Counted from the stretch's first letter, positions 25,663 to 34,501 are shown. The stretch is DNA of 34,749 nt from Prevotella sp. UBA2725 (GCA_002353825.1 DEKJ01000013.1:1-34749), one strand, 5' to 3'. Notes: a model not told the origin generated them from the sequence alone. A program made the numbers and translations.

Positions 25663-27324
25663 ATGAAAAGAACTATTCTACTATCATTATTTATGTTGTT
25701 GCTGACAGTAGCAGGAGCAGCAACGAAGGCTGACTATGCCCAAGTGGTACCGGCTCCCGACAAGATCGTTTATAACGCGAAGGGTGGCGACTATATGCTG
25801 TCATCAGCTACGGTCATCTCTTATGCTCCGGACAATGCCGACATGGCACGCAATGCGGCTTTTCTGGCTCAGTATGTGAAAGACATGACGAAGCTCAGCC
25901 TACAGACGAGTGCTGTTAAGGGCAAGGCTAAAGGAGGCATTCGTCTTGTACTCAACGCGAAGTCAAAGCTTGCCCCCGAGGCTTATGAGATAGTCGTGGA
26001 CAAGAAGGGTGTGACGATCACAGGCAAGACGGCAGCCGGAGTCTTCTATGGCATTCAGACGCTGCGTAAGTCGCTGCCGATCCTTCAGAATGCAGAGGAT
26101 GTGGCACTGCCTGCAGCCCGCGTGGAGGCTGCTCCGCGCTTCGGTTATCGGGGTATGCACCTCGATTGCTCCCGCCATTTCTTCTCGGTGAAGTTCGTCA
26201 AGGAATATATCGACTTGTTGGCGCTTCACAACATGAACCGTTTCCACTGGCACATCTCCGACGACCAAGGCTGGCGCTTCACGGTGCCCGGTTATCCGAA
26301 ATTGACGGAAGTAGGTGCCTATAGGGCACAGACTGTGCTTGGTCATAACAGTGAGGTGGAGGACGGTACGCCTTATGGCGGTTACTATACCGACGACGAG
26401 ATTCGTGACATCGTGAAATATGCTGCTGACCGCTACATCACCATCGTGCCGGAGGTTGACATGCCTGGTCACATGATGGCCGCCCTCGCTTCTTATCCCG
26501 AGCTTGGTTGCACGGGAGGCCCTTACAAGACGGGTGAGTTTTGGGGCGTCTATCCCGATATTCTCTGTGCCGGTAACGAGAAGGTCTATACATTCGTAGA
26601 GGCTGTCCTTAACCATATCTGTGACCTCTTCCCCGGACAGTATATCCATATCGGTGGCGATGAGAGTCCGCGCGTGCGCTGGGAGCACTGCCCCAAATGT
26701 CAAGCGATGATTGCGAAGCTCGGCCTAAAGGACAATGGCAACCAGTCGAAGGAAGCACTGCTGCAAGGTTACTTTGCCAAGCGTGTACAGAAATACCTGG
26801 AGACGAAGGGCCGCAAGGTCATTGGCTGGGATGAACTCTTAGGCTGTGATGTCGACACCTCGGCGACCATCATGTCGTGGCGTGGGGCTGAACCGGGAGC
26901 CAAGGGCGCTGCGCTCGGTCACGATGTCATCATGACGCCGACGACCTCCCTCTATTTCGACTATAGTCAGACGAAAGACGCCTGGACCGAGCCGCCTACC
27001 ATCGGCGGCTTCTCCGATGTGCAGAACGTCTACAATACGGAGCCTGTCGCCCCACAGCTCGATGCCAAGGCTAAGAAGCATATTATCGGTGTGCAGGCAA
27101 ACCTCTGGACGGAATATATCACCTGTCCCAGTCAGGCCGAATACATGGTCCTTCCGCGTATGGCCGCTCTGTCTGAGGTACAATGGCTGCAACCCGGTGA
27201 AAAAAACTATGACGCTTTCAAGAAGCGTGTCGGTTCCCTGCGCCATATCTATGAGCTCTACGGTTACACCTATGCCCATCATCTCTGGCCCGAAGAGTTC
27301 CGGAAAGAGGCAAAGCTGTACTGA
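25663..27324 (+). CDS. GH20 beta-N-acetylhexosaminidase
   Basis: The protein has 553 residues and a signal peptide at 1-19 (ending AGA). It removes terminal GlcNAc or GalNAc by substrate-assisted catalysis. The N-terminal GH20b domain (about 25-150) is followed by the barrel beginning FGYRGMHLDCSRHFF. NRFHWHISDDQGWRF and the catalytic pair D333-E334 in IHIGGDESPR are intact. VIGWDELL and the C-terminal WTEYI and MLPRMAALSEVQW-type strands complete the active site. Length is typical. It is co-transcribed with GH2, and a hairpin follows at 27423-27441. The combination fits breakdown of N-glycan-like or chitobiose-containing material. Confidence 0.94.
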   Translation: MKRTILLSLFMLLLTVAGAATKADYAQVVPAPDKIVYNAKGGDYMLSSATVISYAPDNADMARNAAFLAQYVKDMTKLSLQTSAVKGKAKGGIRLVLNAKSKLAPEAYEIVVDKKGVTITGKTAAGVFYGIQTLRKSLPILQNAEDVALPAARVEAAPRFGYRGMHLDCSRHFFSVKFVKEYIDLLALHNMNRFHWHISDDQGWRFTVPGYPKLTEVGAYRAQTVLGHNSEVEDGTPYGGYYTDDEIRDIVKYAADRYITIVPEVDMPGHMMAALASYPELGCTGGPYKTGEFWGVYPDILCAGNEKVYTFVEAVLNHICDLFPGQYIHIGGDESPRVRWEHCPKCQAMIAKLGLKDNGNQSKEALLQGYFAKRVQKYLETKGRKVIGWDELLGCDVDTSATIMSWRGAEPGAKGAALGHDVIMTPTTSLYFDYSQTKDAWTEPPTIGGFSDVQNVYNTEPVAPQLDAKAKKHIIGVQANLWTEYITCPSQAEYMVLPRMAALSEVQWLQPGEKNYDAFKKRVGSLRHIYELYGYTYAHHLWPEEFRKEAKLY

Positions 27325-27345
27325 TACGTTTTAGCGCCATTGTCC

Positions 27346-27378
27346 CGCGGCCGCGTCATGATTTTTTTTGCGGCCGCG
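27346..27378. repeat. GC-rich inverted repeat with two gcggccgc cores
   Basis: Cgcggccgc (27346-27354) and gcggccgcg (27370-27378) flank a T-rich loop containing eight T. The core and its flanks (ccgcgtcatga) resemble the GC-rich element at 234-270. It lies about 20 bases past the GH20 stop and could contribute to termination. Confidence 0.55.
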
Positions 27379-27422
27379 AAACGATGACAGAAGGACACAT
27401 TGATCCGGAGCACCTCAATCCA

Positions 27423-27441
27423 GCCTACATTAAGTGTAGGC
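27423..27441 (+). terminator. Hairpin after the GH20 gene
   Basis: Gcctaca (27423-27429) pairs exactly with tgtaggc (27435-27441) around ttaag, followed by ctgtcatagttttctc. It is a plausible intrinsic terminator of the GH2-GH20 operon. Confidence 0.55.
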
Positions 27442-27464
27442 CTGTCATAGTTTTCTCAAACGAC

Positions 27465-27534
27465 AATTGCCATTAATTACCTGCTAATCGACAATAAGAA
27501 TTAATGCCGAATTAACGGATAATTAATGGCAATT
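27465..27534. repeat. 15-bp perfect AT-rich inverted repeat with internal ATTAAT repeats
   Basis: Aattgccattaatta (27465-27479) and taattaatggcaatt (27520-27534) are exact complements 40 bases apart. The spacer holds further gaattaa copies. The whole intergenic stretch 27325-27708 has no gene: it contains this repeat, two upstream hairpins, a weak -7-like GACTTTTG at 27581-27588 and a hairpin at 27665-27685. Confidence 0.65.
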
Positions 27535-27664
27535 AATGTTACTGATATATGTAAGGTGCACGGCATTGTATTAAATTCACGACTTTTGTCTTGGAGTTCT
27601 CCCTGAATCTGCAAAAAAAATAAAAAAACAGGTGTTGCCTGCGGGTAAAGCGGAAAAGGATTGT

Positions 27665-27685
27665 TATATGTTTTAGAAACATATA
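27665..27685 (+). promoter_or_regulatory. Leader hairpin before the GH130 start
   Basis: Tatatgttt (27665-27673) pairs exactly with aaacatata (27677-27685) around a 3-base loop. It ends 23 bases before ATG 27709. It may protect or regulate the leader; no function is established. Confidence 0.45.
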
Positions 27686-27708
27686 TCAGAAGACAAAATC
27701 TACTCATC

Positions 27709-27888
27709 ATGTCTAAATTGCTTATCTCCGGGCAGCCTTTGCCCAATATGCCGTGGCAGGACCGTCCTGCAGGCTACAACCGACCGATGTGGCGCTATGA
27801 CAAGAACCCGATCATCCCGCGTGACCTGTTGCCCGACAGTAACAGCATCTTCAACTCTGCCGTCGTACCTTTCGACGAGGGCTTTGCC
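27709..27888 (+). pseudogene. 5' fragment of a GH130 gene (mannoside phosphorylase/mannosidase), cut off at a junction
   Basis: About 60 codons from ATG 27709 encode the start of a GH130 protein: LISGQPLPNMPWQDRPAGYN, then WRYDKNPIIPRDLL, then SNSIFNSAVVPFDEGFAGV. This is the very conserved N-terminal segment of the family, which normally runs on to FR and the catalytic Asp in a protein of about 320 residues. Here it shifts after GFAGV (near 27886) into LYGCYG and stops at 27913-27915. From about 27889 another frame continues as a GH92 protein. No signal peptide is present, as expected for cytoplasmic or periplasmic members. The catalytic residues are lost, so the product cannot be active. 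Confidence 0.8.
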
Positions 27889-29653
27889 GGGGTTCTATAC
27901 GGTTGTTACGGGTGACGGTGTCAAGGCGGAGCTTACCGCCACATCGCATGCCGGTCTGCATCGTTACACGTTCCCCTCCGGCAAGACGCCGCTACTGCGC
28001 CTCGATCTCAAGCAAGGTATCGGATGGGACAAGATGTACGACAGCCGCTTCACGCAACTCTCGCCGACCGTCATCTCTGGCTACCGTTACTCCACGGGTT
28101 GGGCCAAAAACCAGCGTGTCTATTTCTATGCTGAGTTCAGTCGTCCCATGACCCTTGCCCGTCAGGAAGGCGACTCTGTGGCATACTTGCGTGTCAATGA
28201 CGGTAACAATGATGAGGCCATCATGGCGTGTGTGGGTATCTCCGCCACATCCGTTGATGAAGCAAAAGCTAACCTCCGGCATGAACTGACGAACTGGAAT
28301 ATCGAAGCTGTCAAGGCTCAGGCGGACAAGGAATGGGACAAGGAACTCGGACGTATCAAGATTGAGACAACGAATACTGACGATCGCACCATCTTCTATA
28401 CAGCCCTTTATCATACAATGATCGCACCCTCAGAGATCAGCGATGACGATGCGCCTTCGAAGCGTTACACGACCTTCTCTCTTTGGGATACCTACCGTGC
28501 GCAGATGCCGCTCTTCACCTTGATCCATCGCGACCGTTGTGCCGACATCGGCTCGACATTCATGAGTATCTTTGCTACGCAGGGCAAGCTCCCCGTATGG
28601 CATCTGTGGAACAACGAGACCGACTGCATGGTCGGCAATCCAGGTGTGCCCGTCTTGGCTGACCTTGTGCTGAAAGGGCTCTATCCCAATAAGGAAGAGG
28701 CTTTCACGGCGCTCAAGACTTCCCAGCTTCGCGATGAGCGTGGACTGAAAGAGCTCCGGCAATACGGCTATATCCCCTTCGATAAGGACACGACGAACGA
28801 GACCGTCGCTAAAGGCCTCGAATATGCCCTTGCTGACTGGAGTACCGCACAGGTGGCGAAGGTCCTCGGCAAGACCGACGACTACAACTATTTCCTCACG
28901 CGCAGCAAGAGCTACACTCATTATTTCGACAAAAGCGTGAATTTCATGCGCGGTGTGAACAGCAAAGCTCAGTTCCGCACTCCTTTCAATCCTTTCCACT
29001 CCGTGCATCGCTTCGACGACTTCACCGAGGGCAATGCGTGGCAGTATACGTGGCTCGTGCCGCATGATGTCCATGGCCTCGTGAGTCTCTTCGGCAGTGA
29101 GAAGAAGTTCACAAAGAAACTCGATTCCCTCTTTGTCGTACATGGCGACCTCGGCAAAGATGCCTCCCCCGATATCAGCGGTCTCATCGGCGAGTATGCC
29201 CATGGCAACGAACCAAGCCACCACATCATCTATATGTACAACTATGTCGGTCAGCCTTGGAAGGCTGCACCGCTGTTGCGCCGCGTCTATCGCGAGATGT
29301 ATCAGAATGCCCCTGACGGGCTCAGCGGCAACGAGGATGTCGGTCAGATGTCGGCTTGGTATGTCATCTCTACTTGTGGCCTTTATCAGGTAGAGCCTGC
29401 TGGCGGCAAGTTCATCATCGGCTCTCCGCTCTTCGAGAAAGCTGCGCTGAATGTCGGTAACGGGAAGACCTTCACTGTCCTTGCCAAGGACAACAGTGAC
29501 AAGAATGTCTATGTACAGCGTGTCATGCTCAACGGTAAGCCTTACACGAAGAGTTATATCTCTTACGATGACATCATCAAAGGCGGAACGCTTGAGCTTG
29601 TCATGGGTCCAAAGCCGTCGAAGTGGGGCACAGCAAAGGCTGACAGACCTTAA
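27889..29653 (+). pseudogene. GH92 alpha-mannosidase lacking its N-terminal part
   Basis: From FYTVVTGDGVKAELTATSHA onward the frame encodes about 587 residues of a GH92 exo-alpha-mannosidase, normally about 750. Preserved are FYTALYHTMIAPSEISDDDA, SLWDTYRAQMPLFTLI, the acid-containing LWNNETDCMVG, GNEPSHHIIYMYNYVGQPWK, and GLSGNEDVGQMSAWYVIS with the calcium/base region near the C-terminus. The missing part is the signal peptide and most of the N-terminal beta-sandwich. The open frame extends upstream to 27797, but that stretch is the GH130 gene read in the wrong frame. The fragment has no start signal of its own, so expression as a functional enzyme is unlikely unless the junction is an assembly error. 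Confidence 0.85.
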
Positions 29654-29654
29654 T

Positions 29655-29710
29655 GGAGTTAGGAGTTAAGAGTTAGGAGATAGGAGTTAAGAAGTTAGGA
29701 GCTGGGAGTA
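29655..29710. repeat. Tandem heptamer repeat (ggagtta-like)
   Basis: Eight imperfect units of ggagtta (variants agagtta, ggagata, agaagtta, ggagctg) run in register right after the GH92 stop. It is a purine-rich low-complexity tract. Confidence 0.75.
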
Positions 29711-29812
29711 CCACGCTTTGGAACGGTCTGTTCCAAAGCGTGGAACTCTTCGTTCCAAAGTTTGGAACTGCCTGTTCCAAAGCGTGGAACTGCCTGTTCC
29801 AAAGCGTGGAAC
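29708..29812. repeat. Five 22-bp tandem units each holding the palindrome GTTCCAAAGCGTGGAAC
   Basis: Units begin at 29708, 29730, 29752, 29774 and 29796. Each carries GTTCCA-N5-TGGAAC followed by a 5-base link (mostly tgcct). The first unit has the reverse-complement centre (cgctt). All units can form hairpins and can also pair with each other. No spacers of unique sequence are present, so this is not a CRISPR array. Confidence 0.9.
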
Positions 29813-29855
29813 AACCAGCATTCCGGAAAATACTTGTATTAATGTAAGTATCAGA

Positions 29856-31457
29856 ATGATTATCAGACGATTGAATATTTTAGCCATCACGTTGGCGATA
29901 TGCCTCTCATCCTCTGCCCGACAGAAGGTGGTGTTGCCTTATCGTGACGCTTCTCTGCCGGTGGAGCAGCGTGTCCAGGATCTCCTGAGTCGTATGACAC
30001 TGCAGGAGAAGATAGGGCAGTTGCGTTGTATGTTGGGCTGGGGCTATTACGACATTATAGGGCGGAAGAAAGTTGTGCCGTCAGAGGCGTTCAAGAAAGA
30101 TATCGCCGAAGGCAATATTGGCATGTTGTGGGCCACTTACCGTGCCGACCCATGGACGCAGAAGACGCTTGACAACGGTCTTAACCCGCGCCTTGCCGCC
30201 CTCTGTGGCAACGCTCTTCAGAAATACGTCATAGAGCATACGCGGCTCGGCATTCCCCTCTTCCTTGCCGAGGAGGCGCCTCACGGCCACATGGCCATTG
30301 GTACGACAGTCTTTCCTACGGGGCTCGGCTTGGCAGCGACCTTCGACCGAGATGTTGTCAGGAAGGTGGGGAGCGTCATAGCTCATGAGGTCCGTCTTCA
30401 GGGCGCGCATATCAGTTATGGTCCCGTCCTCGATCTCTGCCGGGAGCCACGCTGGAGCCGTGTGGAGGAAAATATGGGTGAGGACCCATTCCTCATTGGA
30501 AATATTGCTGCAGCGGAGATAGAAGGATTAGGTGGGGGCGATATCACGAAGCCTTATGCTACCATCCCGACCTTGAAGCATTTCATTGGCTACGGCACGA
30601 CGGAGGGGGGACATAACGGAGCGCCGACCTACCTAGGCAAGCGCGAGATCAGACAGTTCTTCCTCCCACCATTCTGCATGGCTATCAAAGCCGGTGCGCT
30701 GTCGGTCATGACAAGCTACAACAGCCTTGATGGCATTCCCTCAACGATGGATGATTATTATCTTAAGGGTGTACTTCGGAAAGAGTGGAGCTTCAAAGGC
30801 TTCACCGTTTCCGATCTGTATAGCATCGACGGCATCTATGGGACCCATCATGTGGCTCGTGACCTCGCGGAGGCTGCTGCCTTTGCGCTCAACGCCGGCG
30901 TCGATGTGGACCTCGGTGGCCGTTCTTACGCTAAGCTGCAGGAGGCGGTCAGTCGTGGGTTCACCACGGAGGCAGCTATTGACACAGCTTGTGCCCGCGT
31001 GCTGCGGATGAAGTTTGAGATGGGACTCTTCGAACATCCTTTTGTCGACCCCGACAAGGCGGCAAAAGGTGTGCGCTCGGAGGAGAATATCGAGGTAGCG
31101 CATGAGGTGGCGCAGAAAGCTATCACATTGCTGAAGAACAACGGTGTGCTGCCACTCACCAAGGATGTGAAGGTTGCGCTCGTCGGGCCCAATGCTGACA
31201 ACGTATATAACATGCTCGGCGACTACACGGCACCACAGGACAACGGCAACATCAAGACCGTGCTCTACGGAATGAAACAGTATCTGCCCGATGCTAATAT
31301 CAAATATGTGAAGGGTTGTGCCATTCGTGATACGACAACCAACGATATCGCCGAGGCTGTGGAAGCAGCGAGTCAGTCGGATGTCATCGTCGCCTGTGTC
31401 GGTGGCAGCAGTGCACGCGACTTTAAGACAAGCTATAATTTTATTCTCTTGCCTTAG
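29856..31457 (+). pseudogene. GH3 glycosidase truncated in its second domain
   Basis: Start ATG 29856 gives a signal peptide (MIIRRLNILAITLAICLSSS). An in-frame extension to 29718 only translates the palindromic repeat. The (beta/alpha)8 domain is complete, with EEAPHGHMAIGTTVFPTGLG, GPVLDLCREPRWSRVEENMG, LKHFIGYG and nucleophile D320 in FTVSDLYSIDG. The second, alpha/beta-sandwich domain starts normally (ITLLKNNGVLPL, VALVGPNAD) but ends at about residue 527, SSARDFKTSY, followed by NFILLP and a stop. Full-length relatives have about 750-800 residues, including the acid/base glutamate, which is missing here. Homology therefore breaks near 31437. Activity is unlikely. The intact gene would be a beta-glucosidase or beta-xylosidase. 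Confidence 0.85.
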
Positions 31458-31562
31458 AAATTCTATATTCCAATGAGAGCAGTGATAAGATAGAAATTTG
31501 TACATGACATCATTAGCTGTTGACTGATCTTCCTTTCAGCTAAAGACTTTTTGCCAATAATA

Positions 31563-31594
31563 GTTGTGGGAACAAAAAAGAAATCGTACTTTTG
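31563..31594 (+). promoter_or_regulatory. Promoter upstream of the DUF1186-like gene
   Basis: TACTTTTG (31587-31594) is an exact -7 box; GTTG at 31563-31566, 20 bases upstream, is a near-match to TTTG. The leader to ATG 31714 would be about 110 nt. The stretch 31458-31560 between the broken GH3 gene and this promoter shows no gene. Confidence 0.6.
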
Positions 31595-31713
31595 CGAAGA
31601 CGGTAATCCTTAGAGCGTCATAAACAACGAACTCTTCCATCACTCCGGATCGACGACTACCTTAGAGGTGTAAGTACCGTACAGCAGATGATGGGGAACA
31701 AATACAATTAGGG

Positions 31714-33210
31714 ATGAACAAGGAAACAGATAAAAGCAACCAATCATTAGACACAGCCAACGCAGTCTATTATCGATACTTACGTCCGGATTACCGGAAG
31801 TTTGTTAAGGGTTGCAAACCCAACTGGCTTGGCATGATTTATTTCCTGATGAATGACGACGATCCTTATCAGATCTGCAATCTTGTCTGGAGAGGGTGTC
31901 AGAATATTCCGACAGATGATCGTACGAGAGACTTACGATACTATGTTTATTTTATCCTGAGTGAATATGAGAAAGATTGCGCTTATTATCCCTGGGTATT
32001 GTTAGGAGCCTTCTGGTTAATGGCAAAGATGAAATGGGAGGACGGAGTGGATCTTATTTTGGAGACTCTGCGGCAGGATGCTTTTTTCTTCAACACATTT
32101 TTTAATGATAATGAAGCAGTTGTTGCGGCCGCTCTTTATGAGCTGGGCAAGAATAAGACGGATGATTTAGAATCCTTTATGAGAGAAGATGGATTGATGC
32201 CTCAGGCGAAAGTCATCGTCTTCACAGCTTTGACACAGATAGTCAATGGATCTGAAAGCAAGGAAGAAAAGCTACCAACTTTCCTTGCATGGTGCAATGA
32301 GTACTTTGCAGATTGTGTGTCAGAGTATAAGAAGGGACAGTGCTTTGACGAGATAGACTATTATATCGCAGCATTGGTTAACCTCCATGTTGAGGAAGCA
32401 CTACCTTTGATAGAAAAGTGTCTTAAAGCACTGCCTGTCTTAAAAGACATCATACATGTAGGTGTAACCGACATTAAGGATATTATCAACGACAGTGAAA
32501 GATATCTGTCGAAGAAATATCCGGTGATTAACGACTATTTGCTTGCACAATGGAGTGGCGGCACAGAATTGCTTGACATGGAAGACGTCGGCATTGGTTC
32601 TTTGGGCGAATGGCATGACGACGATGAAGTTACTTATGACAAGGACAAGGATTCCAAACTGTTTACAATCTCCGTCAGACTCAACAATGCAGAGAACTTA
32701 GGACACACTGTCAGCGTTAGATTGAAGGTCTGCTCAAACATGCGTCTCTCTGCACTGATGGAAATTCTGATGGTCGCCTTTGACCAAAAATATGATGAAT
32801 GGGGATCGATTATTGTACCAGAGTATGTCTTCCTTGATAAGTATGGGAACTATTATTCCAAAAAATACGGCTGGACAACAGATGCTCTTCTGGATGCAGG
32901 CTTAAATACCTCGAACAGCTACGATAATGTTTTATCCGATGTGTTGCAAAAACCGGGAGATGTCCTTCGCATGTATACCCGTTACTTTACCATAGAGCCA
33001 TGGAGTCACGATGTTATTTTGGAAACGACAGACGACAGAGAATATTGCTTACCGACGCTCTTGTCATCAGAAGGCTGTTATCCGTCTGACGAAGCTGATA
33101 CCATTGCATCCTATTACCAGCTTGTGAAAGATGGGATTATCACGCCAAAGACGAACAGTGAAATCAAGAAGCGTTTCGATGACTGGGCAGATACTGCTGT
33201 AGGATTGTGA
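31714..33210 (+). CDS. DUF1186-like protein with a C-terminal pRiA4b ORF-3-like region (tentative)
   Basis: This 498-residue soluble protein has no signal peptide and no membrane segment. Residues about 80-280 are helical and repeat-like (PWVLLGAFWLMAKMKWEDGV, EAVVAAALYELGKNKTDDLE, YYIAALVNLHVEEALPLIEK), resembling the HEAT-like DUF1186 pattern. A very acidic linker (EWHDDDEVTYDKDKDSK, about 300-316) leads to a beta-rich part (SVRLNNAENLGHTVSVRLKV, LSALMEILMVAFDQKYDEWG). This recalls the plasmid pRiA4b ORF-3 family found with mobile elements. Both assignments are from pattern memory and need a profile search. AT-rich codon use differs from the loci before 31.4 kb, suggesting separate acquisition. 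The function is unknown. Confidence 0.6.
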   Translation: MNKETDKSNQSLDTANAVYYRYLRPDYRKFVKGCKPNWLGMIYFLMNDDDPYQICNLVWRGCQNIPTDDRTRDLRYYVYFILSEYEKDCAYYPWVLLGAFWLMAKMKWEDGVDLILETLRQDAFFFNTFFNDNEAVVAAALYELGKNKTDDLESFMREDGLMPQAKVIVFTALTQIVNGSESKEEKLPTFLAWCNEYFADCVSEYKKGQCFDEIDYYIAALVNLHVEEALPLIEKCLKALPVLKDIIHVGVTDIKDIINDSERYLSKKYPVINDYLLAQWSGGTELLDMEDVGIGSLGEWHDDDEVTYDKDKDSKLFTISVRLNNAENLGHTVSVRLKVCSNMRLSALMEILMVAFDQKYDEWGSIIVPEYVFLDKYGNYYSKKYGWTTDALLDAGLNTSNSYDNVLSDVLQKPGDVLRMYTRYFTIEPWSHDVILETTDDREYCLPTLLSSEGCYPSDEADTIASYYQLVKDGIITPKTNSEIKKRFDDWADTAVGL

Positions 33211-33274
33211 GTTGTCAACTATCCACATACCCTTCATGGACACGATTGCAACGAGATACCTGCATCTTTATTTT

Positions 33275-33359
33275 GTCCGAAATATCTATTAAATTTCGGA
33301 CAAAAGCAAATTGTTGCTAAAAAATTTGCGTAGTCCGAAAAAAACATGTAATTTCGGAC
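33275..33359. promoter_or_regulatory. Two GTCCGAAA-N11-TTTCGGAC operators upstream of the AbiE pair
   Basis: Copy 1 (33275-33301) and copy 2 (33333-33359) have identical 8-base arms and 11-base spacers of different sequence. The first palindrome extends to 13-base arms (33272-33284 / 33294-33306 approximately). They start 58 bases apart and end 21 bases before ATG 33381. AbiEi antitoxins are known to repress their own operon by binding paired inverted repeats, so these are the likely sites. The promoter probably lies between them (AAAATTTG at 33321-33328). Confidence 0.75.
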
Positions 33360-33380
33360 AGAATTTAGAAAAATGAGAAT

Positions 33381-33980
33381 ATGGACAGCTTAAGTCAACG
33401 AATCCGTGACAGGATTGTCGGCGGCAAGAAGGATGTGTTTTACACAGTTAATGATTTTGCCGACTTGAATAATGATTCCCTTGTGGCCAGAGTTCTCTCT
33501 CGCCTTGCTTCTGAGGGCATTATCATAAGGATTTCACAAGGCCTGTATCTTTATCCCATAAGAACAAAATATGGGGTAAAGATGCCTACGCTCCATGAAA
33601 TCGCCACAGCTATAGCGATGAAGGACCAAGCCAGGATCATACCCTCAGGCGTAACAGCACTCAACGAGCTTGGGCTGTCAACTCAGGTCCCGATGAGAGT
33701 TACATACCTGACTAATGGTTCTCCGAGAAACATTAAAATTGGCAAACGTAGCATAGTAATGAAGCATTCTGCACCACGCATCTTTGCATACAAGACGTCT
33801 ACTTTTCCAAAGGTCGTACTGGCGATGAAAGAACTTGGTGAGAAAAATATCAGTAATAGTGAAATTCAAATCATCCTGAAACAATTGCAGAAAGAAGATG
33901 ATGAAAAAGTCAAGCATGATTATTATCTTGCCCCTCAATGGATAAGGAAAGTGTTATTTAATAGCAGAGCTCAGGTATGA
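33381..33980 (+). CDS. AbiEi-type (DUF6088) antitoxin and autoregulator
   Basis: The protein has 199 residues and no signal peptide. An N-terminal winged-helix region (about 1-60) includes FYTVNDFADL, SRLASEGIIIRISQGLYLYP, the characteristic start of AbiEi/DUF6088 proteins. The following part (about 70-150: HEIATAIAM, RIIPSGVTALNELGLSTQVP, VTYLTNGSPRNIKIGKRSI) matches the C-terminal antitoxin domain. In type IV systems this protein neutralises the nucleotidyltransferase toxin without forming a stable complex and represses transcription. It overlaps the toxin gene by 4 bases (ATGA), which couples translation. The twin palindromes upstream fit autoregulation. Confidence 0.85.
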   Translation: MDSLSQRIRDRIVGGKKDVFYTVNDFADLNNDSLVARVLSRLASEGIIIRISQGLYLYPIRTKYGVKMPTLHEIATAIAMKDQARIIPSGVTALNELGLSTQVPMRVTYLTNGSPRNIKIGKRSIVMKHSAPRIFAYKTSTFPKVVLAMKELGEKNISNSEIQIILKQLQKEDDEKVKHDYYLAPQWIRKVLFNSRAQV

Positions 33981-34501
33981 AAAATAGACAATGGGCCAAC
34001 CTGTCCAAGAACGACAGACTGGCAATTCTGACAGAAGTTGCTCAAAAGATAGGCCTCCCGGAAAATGCGGTAGAAAAAGATTATTGGGTCAGTATGGTTC
34101 TTAAGGCACTATTCAGCCTTCCATTCAGCAAGAATCTTGTCTTTAAGGGAGGTACCAGCCTCAGTAAAGGCTGGCATCTGATCGAGCGTTTCTCCGAAGA
34201 CATTGACCTCGCTGTCAATCCGGCTCAGTTCGGGTTTGAAGGAACAGAATTCAGCAAGTCAAAGCGTGACAAGCTTCGTCGGAAGTCAAAGAATTTTGTT
34301 GAGACAGAATTAAAGGATTCTCTTTTGGATGCTCTCAATGCCTTGGGGCTGGAAAAGCATATTAAAGTTGAAGCAGAAGAAACGAGCGTTTCTGACAAAG
34401 ATCCTATGGTTCTCTACATCAACTATAAGTCCGTCTTGCCTGAAAAAGAAGACTATATCTTCGAGAAAGTTAAGTTGGATTGTGTGAGATCTTTTTCATA
34501 G
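33977..34501 (+). pseudogene. AbiEii nucleotidyltransferase toxin, C-terminally truncated
   Basis: 174 codons remain; family members usually have about 280-330. The nucleotidyltransferase motif is intact: LVFKGGTSLSKGW (G58, G59, S61, K64) and SEDIDLAV with metal-binding D75 and D77. The N-terminal PENAVEKDYWVSMVLKALF helix is typical. The homologous reading ends at YIFEKVKLD (about 34480); the last residues CVRSFS are translated from transposase sequence in a wrong frame. The C-terminal helical part needed for activity is missing. The toxin is probably inactive, unless the contig is misjoined here. The intact toxin would block growth, as in abortive phage infection. Confidence 0.82.

Noticed and set aside
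27797..27888. GH92 start at 27797
   Set aside because: The arginine/threonine-rich residues encoded there are the GH130 segment read in the wrong frame.
29708..29812. CRISPR array
   Set aside because: The units are contiguous 22-mers with no unique spacers, and no cas genes are present.
29718..29855. N-terminal extension of the GH3 frame
   Set aside because: The 46 extra codons are only the translated 22-bp palindromic array; the signal peptide starts at ATG 29856.
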